Below, piece by piece: positions 8,046 through 16,519 of a stretch of 64,000 nt of DNA. The first letter of the stretch is position 1. Every line of letters begins with the position of its first letter. The notes beneath the pieces are model-generated. The model saw only the letters and a program-made list of their open reading frames with translations, made no database searches and had not been told where the DNA came from. A program made the position numbers and the translations under genes. The stretch comes from Kribbella pratensis (lineage in GTDB: Bacteria > Actinomycetota > Actinomycetes > Propionibacteriales > Kribbellaceae), in the NCBI RefSeq assembly GCF_004366075.1, contig NZ_SODU01000002.1:496001-560000 (forward strand). Direction: 5' to 3'.

Positions 8046-8834
8046 ATGCGTTTAGGTTTCGCCACCCTCGGTTGTCCCGGAGCTGCACTCGACGACGTCC
8101 TGGCACTTGCCCAGGGCAACAACTTCGTCGGTCTGGAGCTACGGGCCGCGCCGGACGAGTTCACGAACACGGGTCTGTCGGCGACGCAGCGCCGTGAGCT
8201 GCGGACCCGGATCGAGGACGCCGGCCTGGAGATCTTCGCGGTCAGCAGCTACGTGAAGCTCTGCGCGGTAGAGGAGCAGCCGCTCGAGGAACACCTCGAA
8301 CTCGCCGCGGACCTCGGCGCCCGAGGTGTCCGCGTGTTCCCCGGTGACGATCCCGGTGAGGGTACGCCGGACGGCCCGAGCGCCGGTGAGATCCGCGCGC
8401 TCGACCGGGTGACGACCGCACCGAAGGACGTCCCGATCCTGCTGGAGACGCACGACTCGCACTCGACGGCCCGGCAGGTCGCCGCGTTCTGCGCGCTGCT
8501 CGACACCGACGTCCCCGGCCATAACGTGAAGGCTCTCTGGGACACGTCGCACACCTGGTCGCACGGCGAGACCCTGGCCGAGTCGTTCGCCCTGCTGCAG
8601 CCATGGCTCGAGTTGGTCCAGTTCAAGCAGGCCGACTCACAGCAGGAGTACCGCCCGGTCGCGATCGACGCCGGCGACTTCCCGATCGGCGAGCTGCTGA
8701 CGGTTCTCGACGGCACCGATTACCCGCTCTCCCTCGAGTGGGAGCTCAAGTGGCACCCGCAGCTCCCGTCATTGGCGGAGACCCTGCCGGCCGTTCACGC
8801 CTGGTTGAGTGTTGGAGCCGGCGAGGTCAAGTAG
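8046..8834 (+). CDS. Sugar phosphate isomerase/epimerase-like TIM-barrel protein
   Basis: A 262-aa member of the AP-endonuclease-2/xylose-isomerase-like TIM-barrel family. Start MRLGFATLGCPG is the first beta strand; metal-ligand type motifs follow: GLELRA, LLETHDSHS (E/H pair), VKALWDTSHTW (D/H) and LSLEWELKWHP (E near the C-terminus). Members isomerise or epimerise sugars or inositols; the substrate here cannot be told. It starts 12 nt after the DUF4328 gene but its function is unrelated. Its last 40 bases overlap the convergent TetR gene. Confidence 0.82.
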   Translation: MRLGFATLGCPGAALDDVLALAQGNNFVGLELRAAPDEFTNTGLSATQRRELRTRIEDAGLEIFAVSSYVKLCAVEEQPLEEHLELAADLGARGVRVFPGDDPGEGTPDGPSAGEIRALDRVTTAPKDVPILLETHDSHSTARQVAAFCALLDTDVPGHNVKALWDTSHTWSHGETLAESFALLQPWLELVQFKQADSQQEYRPVAIDAGDFPIGELLTVLDGTDYPLSLEWELKWHPQLPSLAETLPAVHAWLSVGAGEVK

Positions 8835-9361
8835 CGGGCCAACGTCGGCCCGAGCCAGGCGACCACCTCGTCGTCGGGCATCGTCGCGATCGGCGGGAAG
8901 CCGAGGATGTACCGGCAGAGTGCGAAGCCGAGCACCTGACTCGCGACCAGACCTGCCCGTACGTCGGGCTGGTCGACTGCCTGGACCCGCAGCGTGGGCG
9001 CGAGCTGCGCCGCGAAGATCGAACGCATGCGCTCGACCGCGACCTCGTTGGTGACCGCGGTCCGCAGTAGCACCCGCAGTGAGTCGTCGGCCTCCCAGCG
9101 CTCCAGGAAGTGCCGCGCGAGCGCCTCCCCCAGCGATTCCAGCGGTACGTCGCCGAAGTCCGGCAACCGGATGTCGAACTCGGCTGCCGCCGCGAACAGC
9201 TTCTCCTTGCTGCCGTAGTACCGCATCACCATCGCCGGGTCGATCGCCGCGTCCGCCGCGATCGCCCGGATCGTCGCCCGCTCGTACCCGTCCGCGCCGA
9301 ACCGCTCGCGGGCCGCCGCGAGGATCGCCGCCCGGGTCCGATCGGACTTCTTCTCCGCCAT
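8795..9361 (-). CDS. TetR family transcriptional regulator
   Basis: A 188-aa TetR-type repressor. The N-terminal helix-turn-helix (about residues 8-55) reads TRAAILAAARERFGADGYE ... IRAIAADAAIDPAMVMRYYGSKEKLF, the classic TetR signature; the C-terminal ligand domain (TetR_C type with VLGFALCRYILG) ends at NQA. Start MAEKKSDRT with GGGGAC before it is preferred over the ATG seven codons upstream. It is divergent from the flavin monooxygenase and two matching operators lie between them, so it probably represses that gene and itself and responds to the monooxygenase substrate. Confidence 0.92.
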   Translation of the reverse strand: MAEKKSDRTRAAILAAARERFGADGYERATIRAIAADAAIDPAMVMRYYGSKEKLFAAAAEFDIRLPDFGDVPLESLGEALARHFLERWEADDSLRVLLRTAVTNEVAVERMRSIFAAQLAPTLRVQAVDQPDVRAGLVASQVLGFALCRYILGFPPIATMPDDEVVAWLGPTLARYLTSPAPTLNQA

Positions 9362-9376
9362 GTCCCCAGCATATGC

Positions 9377-9432
9377 CAACACCTGTTGACTTTTGCCATC
9401 CCCAGGCCTAGCGTGAAAGTCAACAGGTGTTG
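9377..9432. promoter_or_regulatory. Paired TetR operators overlapping the monooxygenase promoter
   Basis: Two copies of a 17-bp sequence, CAACACCTGTTGACTTT at 9377-9393 and its exact reverse complement at 9416-9432, face each other. Each contains a smaller dyad, CAACA-N2-TGTTG. A plus-strand promoter lies inside: -35 TTGACT (9386-9391), 17-nt spacer, -10 TAGCGT (9409-9414). The left operator overlaps the -35 and the right operator covers the start site. Binding by the adjacent TetR protein is inferred from position. Confidence 0.85.
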
Positions 9433-9447
9433 ATAAAAGGAGCGACG

Positions 9448-10590
9448 ATGATTCCCCAGCAGGCAGAAATCGTGGTGGTTGGTGCCGGTCCGGTCGGGCT
9501 CGCCGTGGCGGTCGGGCTCCGGCTGCACGGACATGACGTCGTGGTCGTCGATCAGCAAGCCGAGGGTGCGAACACCTCGCGGGCCTGCGTGATCCACCCG
9601 CGGACGCTGGAGGTGCTGGAGGAGCTCGGCGTCACCAAGCGGCTCGTCGACCTCGGCCTGGAGCTCGACGACTTCGCGATCCGCACCGGCGACCGCAAGC
9701 TGATCCCGGTCGGCTTCGCGGACCTGCCGACCGAGTACCCGTTCGTGACGATGATCCCCCAGCCGGTCACCGAGCAGGTGCTGCTCGAACGGCTCGAGGA
9801 GCTCGGCGGATCGGTGCTCCGTCCGTACGCCGCGACCGGCCTGACCCAGACCGCCGACGGTGCCGAGGTCACGCTCGACAGCGGCGACGTGATCAAGGCG
9901 CAGTACGTCGTGGCAGCCGACGGCATGAACAGCACGATCCGCGAACTCGCCGGCCTTCGGATGCCGGGCAACACCCTGCAGATCTCGTGCAGCCTCGTCG
10001 ACGTCCGCGTCGACAGTGGCCTGCCGGTCGACGAGGTCGCCCTGTACTTCGCCTCCGCCGGACTGCTCGTCGTGGCGCCGCTGCCGGACGGAAGCTTCCG
10101 GCTCGTCGCCGAAGTGCATGACGCACCGGAGCACCCCGATCTTGGCTACGCGCAGCGGTTGCTGGCCGATCGCGGTCCGCGCAAGGCGCACCCGAAGGTC
10201 ACCGAGGTCGTCTGGGGTTCGCGGTTCCGGATCCACGAGCGGGTCGCCGACGCCTACCGTGCGGGCCGCGTGCTACTGGCCGGCGACGCCGCCCACACGC
10301 ACAGTCCGGCCGGCGGCCAGGGCATGAACCTCGGCCTGCGCGACGCGGTCACCCTGGCAGACGCCCTGTCGACCGCCCTGGCAGGAGACGATTCGGGCCT
10401 CGACGCCTACGCCGCGAACAGCCGTGAGGAGGCTGTCCGAGTGATCGGACTGGCGCACCGTCTGACCCGACTCGCGAACGTTCCCCGCCTGATCCGCCCG
10501 GTGCGCAACGCCGTACTCAGCCTGGTCGGTCGAGTGAGCAAGACCCAGAACGGCCTTGCCAAGCAGTTGGCCGGCTTCCCGGAGCGTTAA
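9448..10590 (+). CDS. FAD-dependent aromatic monooxygenase (PheA/TfdB-like)
   Basis: A 380-aa flavoprotein hydroxylase that would use NAD(P)H and O2 to hydroxylate an aromatic or polyketide-like substrate. FAD-binding motifs in order: GAGPVGLAVAVGL (Rossmann GxGxxG, about residues 11-23), the DG-type motif VVAADGMNSTIR (about 150-161) and GDAAHTHSPAGGQGMNLGLRD (about 275-295). It lacks the C-terminal thioredoxin-like domain of larger phenol hydroxylases. The start ATG has AAAAGGAG upstream; the GTG at 9427 lies inside the operator. Expression is probably controlled by the divergent TetR regulator. Its stop codon overlaps the end of the convergent LacI gene by 4 nt. Confidence 0.9.
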   Translation: MIPQQAEIVVVGAGPVGLAVAVGLRLHGHDVVVVDQQAEGANTSRACVIHPRTLEVLEELGVTKRLVDLGLELDDFAIRTGDRKLIPVGFADLPTEYPFVTMIPQPVTEQVLLERLEELGGSVLRPYAATGLTQTADGAEVTLDSGDVIKAQYVVAADGMNSTIRELAGLRMPGNTLQISCSLVDVRVDSGLPVDEVALYFASAGLLVVAPLPDGSFRLVAEVHDAPEHPDLGYAQRLLADRGPRKAHPKVTEVVWGSRFRIHERVADAYRAGRVLLAGDAAHTHSPAGGQGMNLGLRDAVTLADALSTALAGDDSGLDAYAANSREEAVRVIGLAHRLTRLANVPRLIRPVRNAVLSLVGRVSKTQNGLAKQLAGFPER

Positions 10591-11585
10591 CCCCCGGTCG
10601 ACTCGCGGATCTTCAACGTGTACGGGACGGTGAGGTCGCGATGGGTGGATCCACCGTTCCCGGCGATGCGGTCGAGGAGCAGCGCGACCGCGTTGTCGGC
10701 CAGCCATTCCGTGTCCTGCGAGATCGTGGTCAGTGACGGCGAGTGGTACCGGCCGTCCTCGATGTCGTCGAAGCCCACCACGGCCACGTCCTCCGGCACC
10801 CGCAGGCCCGCCTCGGCCAGCGTCCGCAGGGCGCCCAGGGCGAGCAGGTCGTTGAAACAGAACACCGCGTCCGGCGGCTCTGGCAGCGCCAGCAGTTCCC
10901 GCATTGCCGTGGCCCCGTCGAGTCGGTGGTACCCCGACGCGGCCAACTCGAGCGCGGCGTCGTGCGGCATCCCGGCAGCTTTGAGCGCCTTGCGGTACCC
11001 CTTCCGCCGGACTGCGCCGGTGCTGGTCCCGCCGACCCCGATCGCCGCGATCCGGTGCCGGCCCAGTGAGATCAGGTGGGCGGTTGCGTCGTACGACGCC
11101 TGCACCGAGTCGACCGCGACGCGGTCGAACTGACCGCCGGCCGGTCGTTCGCCGAGCAGGACCAGCGGCTTCCCGGTGTCCGCCGAGGTGAGCTTGGCGG
11201 GGGCGGTGGCCAGCGGGGAGAAGATGATGCCGTCGATCAGCTGTCCGCGCATGCCGTCCAGGACGAAGCGCTCGGCGGAGGACTCGCCCTCGGTCTGGTC
11301 GATCAGTACGGTGATCCCGCGACGCTTGGCGGCTCGGCTGATCTCCGCTCCGAGTTCGGCGAAGTACGGCGAACCCATCTCCGGGATGGCCAGCGCGATG
11401 AAGTCCGAGCGGCCCTTGCGCAGCGACCGGGCGCTGACGTTCGGCTTGTAGTCCAGGGCGGCGATCGCGGCCTCGACCTTGGCCCGGGTGCGCGCCGTGA
11501 TGTGCGGGTAGTCGTTGATCACGTTCGAGACGGTCTTCACCGACACACCGGCCCGCGCGGCCACGTCGCTCAGCCTGGTCGCCAT
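10587..11585 (-). CDS. LacI family transcriptional regulator
   Basis: A 332-aa LacI/GalR repressor. The N-terminal HTH and hinge are complete (LSDVAARAGVSVKTVSNVIN, then YKPNVSARSLRKGRSD), followed by the periplasmic-binding-protein-like effector domain (residues about 62-332). It is divergent from the GH51 arabinofuranosidase, and dyad elements lie in the shared intergenic region. A role as arabinose- or arabino-oligosaccharide-responsive repressor of the downstream glycosidases is inference from context. RBS GGAGGG precedes the ATG. Confidence 0.93.
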   Translation of the reverse strand: MATRLSDVAARAGVSVKTVSNVINDYPHITARTRAKVEAAIAALDYKPNVSARSLRKGRSDFIALAIPEMGSPYFAELGAEISRAAKRRGITVLIDQTEGESSAERFVLDGMRGQLIDGIIFSPLATAPAKLTSADTGKPLVLLGERPAGGQFDRVAVDSVQASYDATAHLISLGRHRIAAIGVGGTSTGAVRRKGYRKALKAAGMPHDAALELAASGYHRLDGATAMRELLALPEPPDAVFCFNDLLALGALRTLAEAGLRVPEDVAVVGFDDIEDGRYHSPSLTTISQDTEWLADNAVALLLDRIAGNGGSTHRDLTVPYTLKIRESTGG

Positions 11586-11673
11586 CGGAGCACCCTCCTG
11601 TCACCGTCCCGTCGCCCGAGTGTGCCATGTCGGCAGCCCGCTCTACCCCCGCCACCGCCCTCTCCGCATTTGC

Positions 11674-11748
11674 CTGGCTGACCCACCAGGTGAGGGGTTT
11701 GTGACCCGAATTCAGGGTGTGGAACCCCCGACCTGATGGGTCAGCCAG
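11674..11748. repeat. 75-bp imperfect palindrome centred on GAATTC
   Basis: The left arm begins CTGGCTGACCCACCAGGT and the right arm ends with its complement with one mismatch; inner segments (GGGGTT / AACCCC, ACCC / GGGT) continue the pairing to a central GAATTC at 11708-11713. A third related arm (complement of GGCAGACCCACCA) follows at 11755-11767. It sits between divergent genes, so a terminator role is unlikely. It could be an extragenic palindrome, a small mobile-element remnant or a large operator. Confidence 0.7.
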
Positions 11749-11797
11749 CGAAATTGGTGGGTCTGCCAGTCAAATGAGGTTCGGGTGGTGAGGTCTT

Positions 11798-11842
11798 TAC
11801 ACCGATTGTCAATCGTTGTAGACATCCACGGTAATCGTTGTA
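11798..11842 (+). promoter_or_regulatory. Candidate LacI-type operators upstream of GH51
   Basis: AATCGTTGTA occurs twice (11811-11820 and 11833-11842), 22 bp apart, or two helical turns. The first copy is the right half of a near-perfect dyad (left half TACACCGATT, 3-nt spacer, 9 of 10 positions paired). The second ends 20 nt before the GH51 start. Use by the divergent LacI protein is inference. Confidence 0.6.
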
Positions 11843-11862
11843 ACCGTTCCCCGGGAGGTCTT

Positions 11863-13350
11863 GTGGCGCGCCTAGTGGTGGATCCGGCGTTCGTGGTCGG
11901 GGCGCTGGACCGGCGGGTGTTCGGCTCGTTCGTCGAGCACATGGGGCGCTGCGTCTACACCGGGATCTACGAGCCGGGGCATCCCACCGCCGACGCGGAC
12001 GGGTTCCGGCAGGACGTGCTCGCGCTGGTCCGCGAGCTCGGCGTGACCGCGATCCGCTACCCGGGCGGCAACTTCGTCTCGAACTACGACTGGGAGGACG
12101 GCGTCGGGCCGAAGGACGAGCGGCCGCGGCGGCTCGACCTGGCCTGGCGGGCGATCGAGCCGAACCAGTTCGGCACCGACGAGTTCGTCGCCTGGTCGCG
12201 CAAGGCCGGCGTACAACCCATCTGGGCGGTCAATCTCGGCACCCGCGGGATCCGCGAGGCCGTCGACCTGCTCGAGTACTGCAACCTCCCAGCGGGCACC
12301 GCGCTCGGCGATCGCCGGGTCGCGAACGGCAGCCCGGAGCCGCACGACATCCGGATCTGGTGCCTGGGCAACGAAATGGACGGCCCCTGGCAGATCGGCC
12401 ACAAGACCGCCGAGGAGTACGCGCGGCTCGCCGAGGAGACTGCGAACGCGCTGCGGCGCGTCGATCCCGGGCTCGAACTGGTCGCCTGCGGATCGAGCAA
12501 CGCCGGGATGCCGACGTTCGGCGACTGGGAACGCGTCGTCCTGGAGCGCACCTACGACCTGGTCGACCACATCAGCCTGCACGCGTACTACGAGCCGCGC
12601 GACGGCGACCAGGCGAGTTTCCTGGCGGCCGCCGAGGAGATGGACCGGATGATCTCCGCGGTGGTCGCGACCGCCGACCACGTGAAGGCGCTCAAGCGCA
12701 GCGACAAGGAGCTGACGCTGTCCTTCGACGAGTGGAACGTCTGGTACCAGCAGCACTTCCCCGGCGAGCTCGGCCTGCCGATCCGCGAGGTCGGCCCACT
12801 GATCGAGGACACCTACACCGTCGACGACGCGGTGGTCGTCGGCAGCCTGCTGATCACGTTGCTCCGGCACGCCGACCGGGTGAAGATCGCTTGCCTCGCG
12901 CAACTGGTGAACGTGATCGGCCCGATCCGTACCGAGCCCGGTGGGCGCGCGTGGCGGCAGACGATCTTCTACCCGTTCGCCCTGACCGCGCAGTACGCCG
13001 GCCCGACCGTGCTGCGGACCGCGATCACCGGAGGCCCGGAGCTCCACACCTCGGCCTTCGGCCGCGTCCCGGCCCTCTGGAGCACAGCGACGTACGACGA
13101 GAACACCGGGGAGACCGCGATCTTCGTGGTGAACCGGAGCGAGACCGACAAGATCGACCTGGAAATCCCGGTGACCGGAAGTGTGATCCGGCACCTGGCT
13201 CTCTATGACGAGGACCGGTCCGCCGTGAACACGGCGGACGATCCGGACCGGGTCCAGCCCCGGGCCGTCGACACCACCGAGGTCGCCGACGGTTTCTGCC
13301 GTGCCACCCTGCCACCCGCATCGTGGCACCTGATCCAGCTCAGCAGTTGA
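11863..13350 (+). CDS. Alpha-L-arabinofuranosidase, GH51
   Basis: Intracellular retaining glycosidase of 495 aa that releases terminal alpha-L-arabinofuranose from arabino- or arabinoxylo-oligosaccharides. The GH51 landmarks are present: VGALDRRVFGSFVEHMGR near the N-terminus, RYPGGNFVSNYDWEDG, acid/base E171 in CLGNEMDGPW, HAYYEP, and nucleophile E290 in LSFDEWNVWY. The C-terminal beta domain is complete. No signal peptide. GTG start follows GGGAGG; the longer reading from 11785 runs through the operator region. It heads a run of co-directional glycosidase genes under the divergent LacI regulator. Confidence 0.95.
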   Translation: MARLVVDPAFVVGALDRRVFGSFVEHMGRCVYTGIYEPGHPTADADGFRQDVLALVRELGVTAIRYPGGNFVSNYDWEDGVGPKDERPRRLDLAWRAIEPNQFGTDEFVAWSRKAGVQPIWAVNLGTRGIREAVDLLEYCNLPAGTALGDRRVANGSPEPHDIRIWCLGNEMDGPWQIGHKTAEEYARLAEETANALRRVDPGLELVACGSSNAGMPTFGDWERVVLERTYDLVDHISLHAYYEPRDGDQASFLAAAEEMDRMISAVVATADHVKALKRSDKELTLSFDEWNVWYQQHFPGELGLPIREVGPLIEDTYTVDDAVVVGSLLITLLRHADRVKIACLAQLVNVIGPIRTEPGGRAWRQTIFYPFALTAQYAGPTVLRTAITGGPELHTSAFGRVPALWSTATYDENTGETAIFVVNRSETDKIDLEIPVTGSVIRHLALYDEDRSAVNTADDPDRVQPRAVDTTEVADGFCRATLPPASWHLIQLSS

Positions 13351-13370
13351 TTCGAGAGGGGACCCCGCCC

Positions 13371-15581
13371 GTGCCTTCGAAACGACTCCTTGCCGCAGTC
13401 CTGACTGTGGCTGCCGTCGCAGCCGGCACCTCCGCTGCGACCGCCGCACCACCGGTGACCACGACCAACGCGATCAGCTCCAGCTTCGCCGACACCTTCG
13501 CCGACCCGTCGATCATCCAGGGCCGCGACGGCTACTGGTACGCGTACGCCACCTCCGATCCTCTGGTGGCGAACGGCCCGTTCGGCCTGATGCACATGGC
13601 CCGGACCAAGGACTTCAGCTCCTGGGAGTACCTCGGCACGGTCTTCAACGACCAGACCAAGCCGGCCTGGGCCGCGCCCGGCTCGTTCTTCTGGGCGCCG
13701 GACATCCGGTACTTCGACGGTCACTACGTCATGTACTTCACTGTCACCGACACCGCGGCCAACCCGGGTGGCGATCCCGCAATCGGCGTAGCCACCGCCC
13801 CGACCCCAGCGGGACCGTGGACCGCCACCGACGGCCCGGTCGTCGCCCCGAAACCGGACGGCAACGGCGGCTTCTTCGGCACCATCGACCCAGCGATGCT
13901 CACCGCCGCGGACGGCAAGCGGTACCTGTACTACGGAGGCTTCTACGGCGGTATCTCCGTCACCGAACTGAGCGCCGACGGCATGCACGCGGTCGGTGAG
14001 CCGACGCAGATCACGATCGGCGACCGCTACGAGGGCTCGTACGTCGTCTACCGCGACGGCTGGTACTACTTCATGGGCTCGTCGATGAACTGCTGCGCCG
14101 GCCCGACCACCGGATACTCCGTGTTCGCCGGACGCTCCCGCTCCCCGCGCGGCCCGTTCGTCGACGCCGACGGCGCCGCGCTCACCGACTCCCGGGTCGG
14201 CGGTACGACGGTCATCACGCAGAACGGCAACAAGTGGATCGGCCCCGGCCACCACGCGTTCATCACCGACGCGGCCGGACAGGACCACATCGTCTACCAC
14301 GCGATCGACCGCGGTACGCCGTGGCTCACCAATCCGTTCGGGATCAACCGGCGGCCGATGCTGATCGACAAGATCGACTGGATCAACGGCTGGCCCCGCA
14401 CTCGCGCCGGCCTCGGCCCGTCCGAGGGCCCGGTCCCCGCGCCGACCACCGGCTCGTCCCTCGGCATCGACTCCACCGACCCCGCGTCGGGCATCCAAGG
14501 CGCCACCAGACAACCGGGTGACTCACTCGGCGGACCGACCGCGACCATCAACGGCGGAGCCCAAACCCGAGCGGCTGCACCTGCAGGATCGCTCCGAGTA
14601 GAAGCGGATGCCCGACTCGGCACCTCCTTCACCACGGTCCTCGGCAACCAGGTGGTGGCGACTGTCGCGAACAATCGGGTGACGCTCACGGTCGGTCGCC
14701 GTACGACGTCGGCGAACCTGCCGCCCGACTTCGACCGCACCCAGTGGAACAAGCTGTCCGTGCAGGTCTCCGGATCAACCGTGACGGCTCGCCTCAACGA
14801 CGCCGGCCTCGGAGATCTCTATGCGGAGGCACGGTTGGAGGTTCATGGGCTTTCGCTGAAGGCGGCGCCGGTGCGGTGGCTCGGATCGGCGGAGGTGGAC
14901 AACCTGACCGTCCGCCCGGTAGCGCGACCGGTGACGAAGTTGGCCGACGTACCGCGGACCGGTGATCTGCTGTCCGGCGACGACTTCAGCGGTCCGCTCG
15001 GTGCGGACTGGTCGTGGGTCCGTCAGGACGACAAGGCGACTGTTGCCGACGGCAAGTTGTCCTGGCCGCTGGAGAACGCCGACCTGACCGGCTCGTCCAA
15101 CAACGCCGGGTTGCTGCTGCACGCGACACCGGCCGGGAACAGCTGGATCGCGGAGACCAAGCTCCACCTCGACACCGGGGAGGGCGACGTCCGCAACTAC
15201 CAGCAGGCCGGCATGATCGCGTACCTGAACGACAGCGACTTCGCCCGTCTCGGCAGTGTGGCGATCTGGAAGACCCGCCAGACGGAGTACGGGCGGGAGC
15301 TCGTGGCACGGCCGTCGGACGGCGCGACGTCGTACGGCGCGGCCGCGATCGGGCGCTCGGCGCCGACGTTGTGGATGCGGCTCGCGTACCACCAGAACGC
15401 CGCCGGTGAGCACGTCTACCGCGCCGGTACGTCGGTGGACGGGAAGAACTGGACCTGGGGCGCGTCGTGGGTGCTGCCGGCCGCGGCTCGCATTGGTCTG
15501 TATGCACACGGCGAGTTCACCGGCGCGAACCCGCCGCCGGTCGCCACCTTCGACTACCTGAAGTTCTACGAGAGCAGATAA
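13371..15581 (+). CDS. Secreted GH43 family glycosidase with C-terminal beta-sandwich modules
   Basis: Extracellular enzyme of 736 aa. A signal peptide (residues 1-26, cut near TAAPP) leads into a five-bladed GH43 domain (about 35-360): catalytic-base region ADTFADPSIIQGRDG, pKa-modulating region GTIDPAMLTAADGK and acid region RYEGSYVVYRDGWYY. About 390-520 is a concanavalin-like module (SLRVEADARLGTSFTTVLGN) and about 545-736 a second, xylosidase-C-terminal-like module (DDFSGPLGADWSWVRQD). It would cut arabinan, arabinoxylan or xylo-oligosaccharides outside the cell; the exact bond is not predictable. GTG start after GAGAGGGG; 20 nt from the GH51 stop, so probably co-transcribed. Confidence 0.9.
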   Translation: MPSKRLLAAVLTVAAVAAGTSAATAAPPVTTTNAISSSFADTFADPSIIQGRDGYWYAYATSDPLVANGPFGLMHMARTKDFSSWEYLGTVFNDQTKPAWAAPGSFFWAPDIRYFDGHYVMYFTVTDTAANPGGDPAIGVATAPTPAGPWTATDGPVVAPKPDGNGGFFGTIDPAMLTAADGKRYLYYGGFYGGISVTELSADGMHAVGEPTQITIGDRYEGSYVVYRDGWYYFMGSSMNCCAGPTTGYSVFAGRSRSPRGPFVDADGAALTDSRVGGTTVITQNGNKWIGPGHHAFITDAAGQDHIVYHAIDRGTPWLTNPFGINRRPMLIDKIDWINGWPRTRAGLGPSEGPVPAPTTGSSLGIDSTDPASGIQGATRQPGDSLGGPTATINGGAQTRAAAPAGSLRVEADARLGTSFTTVLGNQVVATVANNRVTLTVGRRTTSANLPPDFDRTQWNKLSVQVSGSTVTARLNDAGLGDLYAEARLEVHGLSLKAAPVRWLGSAEVDNLTVRPVARPVTKLADVPRTGDLLSGDDFSGPLGADWSWVRQDDKATVADGKLSWPLENADLTGSSNNAGLLLHATPAGNSWIAETKLHLDTGEGDVRNYQQAGMIAYLNDSDFARLGSVAIWKTRQTEYGRELVARPSDGATSYGAAAIGRSAPTLWMRLAYHQNAAGEHVYRAGTSVDGKNWTWGASWVLPAAARIGLYAHGEFTGANPPPVATFDYLKFYESR

Positions 15582-16463
15582 ATGCGATTCTCCAATCCGG
15601 TGTACGACGGCAGCTTCGCTGATCCGCAGATCATTGCGGTCGGCAACGACTACTACGCCTTCGCGACCAACGGCCCGCTGGGCAACGTGCAGACGCTGAC
15701 CTCCCGTGACCTGGTGTCGTGGGAGGCGGTGGGTGACGCGCTGCCGTCGTTGCCGGATTGGACCGCTCCCGGACGGGTGTGGGCGCCGGAGATCGCGGCG
15801 CACGCGCCCGACCGGTACGTCATGTATTACACGTCGCGGGACACCGCGGCGGATCGGCAGGCCGTCGGCGTCGCGGTGGCGTCCACCCCGACAGGTCCAT
15901 ATGTCGACAAATCGATGAAGCCGCTGATCAGTCAGGCCGAGGAGGGCGGCTCGATCGATGCGTCGCCGTTCCAGGACTCGACCGGCCGGCGCTGGCTGTA
16001 CTGGAAGAACGACGGCAACGCGATCGGCGTCGACACCTGGATCTACGTGTCCGAGCTGTCCGCGGACGGTCTCACGCTGACCGGTCCGGTGCATCGGCTG
16101 ATCAAGCAGGACCTGCCGTGGGAGGGCGATCTGGTCGAGGCGCCGTACATGGTCGAGCGGAACGGGAAGTTCCACCTGTTCTACTCCGGCAACGCGTTCG
16201 ACAAGGCGACGTACGCCGTCGGCCACGCCCTGTGCGAGTCACCGATCGGTCCCTGCGTGAAGACCGGCGATCCCATCCTGAAGTCGAGCCCGGATGCTGC
16301 CGGGCCGGGGCACAACATGGTGCTCGGCGACTGGTTCGTCTACCACGCGTGGGACCCCGCGCAGGTCGGCACCGACCCGAAGGGCCGCACCATGTGGCTG
16401 TCGCGGCTGACCTGGGACGGCGATCGCCCGGTCGTCGAGCCACCACGCGCCAGGAATCCGTAA
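15582..16463 (+). CDS. Cytoplasmic GH43 family glycosidase
   Basis: A 293-aa single-domain GH43 enzyme. Base region YDGSFADPQIIAVGNDYY (D14), modulator region SIDASPFQDSTGRRWLYW, acid region WEGDLVEAPYMVERNGKFHL. There is no signal peptide: the catalytic fold begins at residue 3, so it acts in the cytoplasm on imported oligosaccharides, unlike the secreted GH43 before it. Its ATG directly follows the upstream TAA with no gap, so translation is probably coupled. Likely alpha-L-arabinofuranosidase or beta-xylosidase activity. Confidence 0.9.
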   Translation: MRFSNPVYDGSFADPQIIAVGNDYYAFATNGPLGNVQTLTSRDLVSWEAVGDALPSLPDWTAPGRVWAPEIAAHAPDRYVMYYTSRDTAADRQAVGVAVASTPTGPYVDKSMKPLISQAEEGGSIDASPFQDSTGRRWLYWKNDGNAIGVDTWIYVSELSADGLTLTGPVHRLIKQDLPWEGDLVEAPYMVERNGKFHLFYSGNAFDKATYAVGHALCESPIGPCVKTGDPILKSSPDAAGPGHNMVLGDWFVYHAWDPAQVGTDPKGRTMWLSRLTWDGDRPVVEPPRARNP

Positions 16464-16519
16464 CTTGTCCAGCCCCTCCCGCATCAAGGTCTGTGGAAGA
16501 TCGAGATCCGGGAGAGAAC

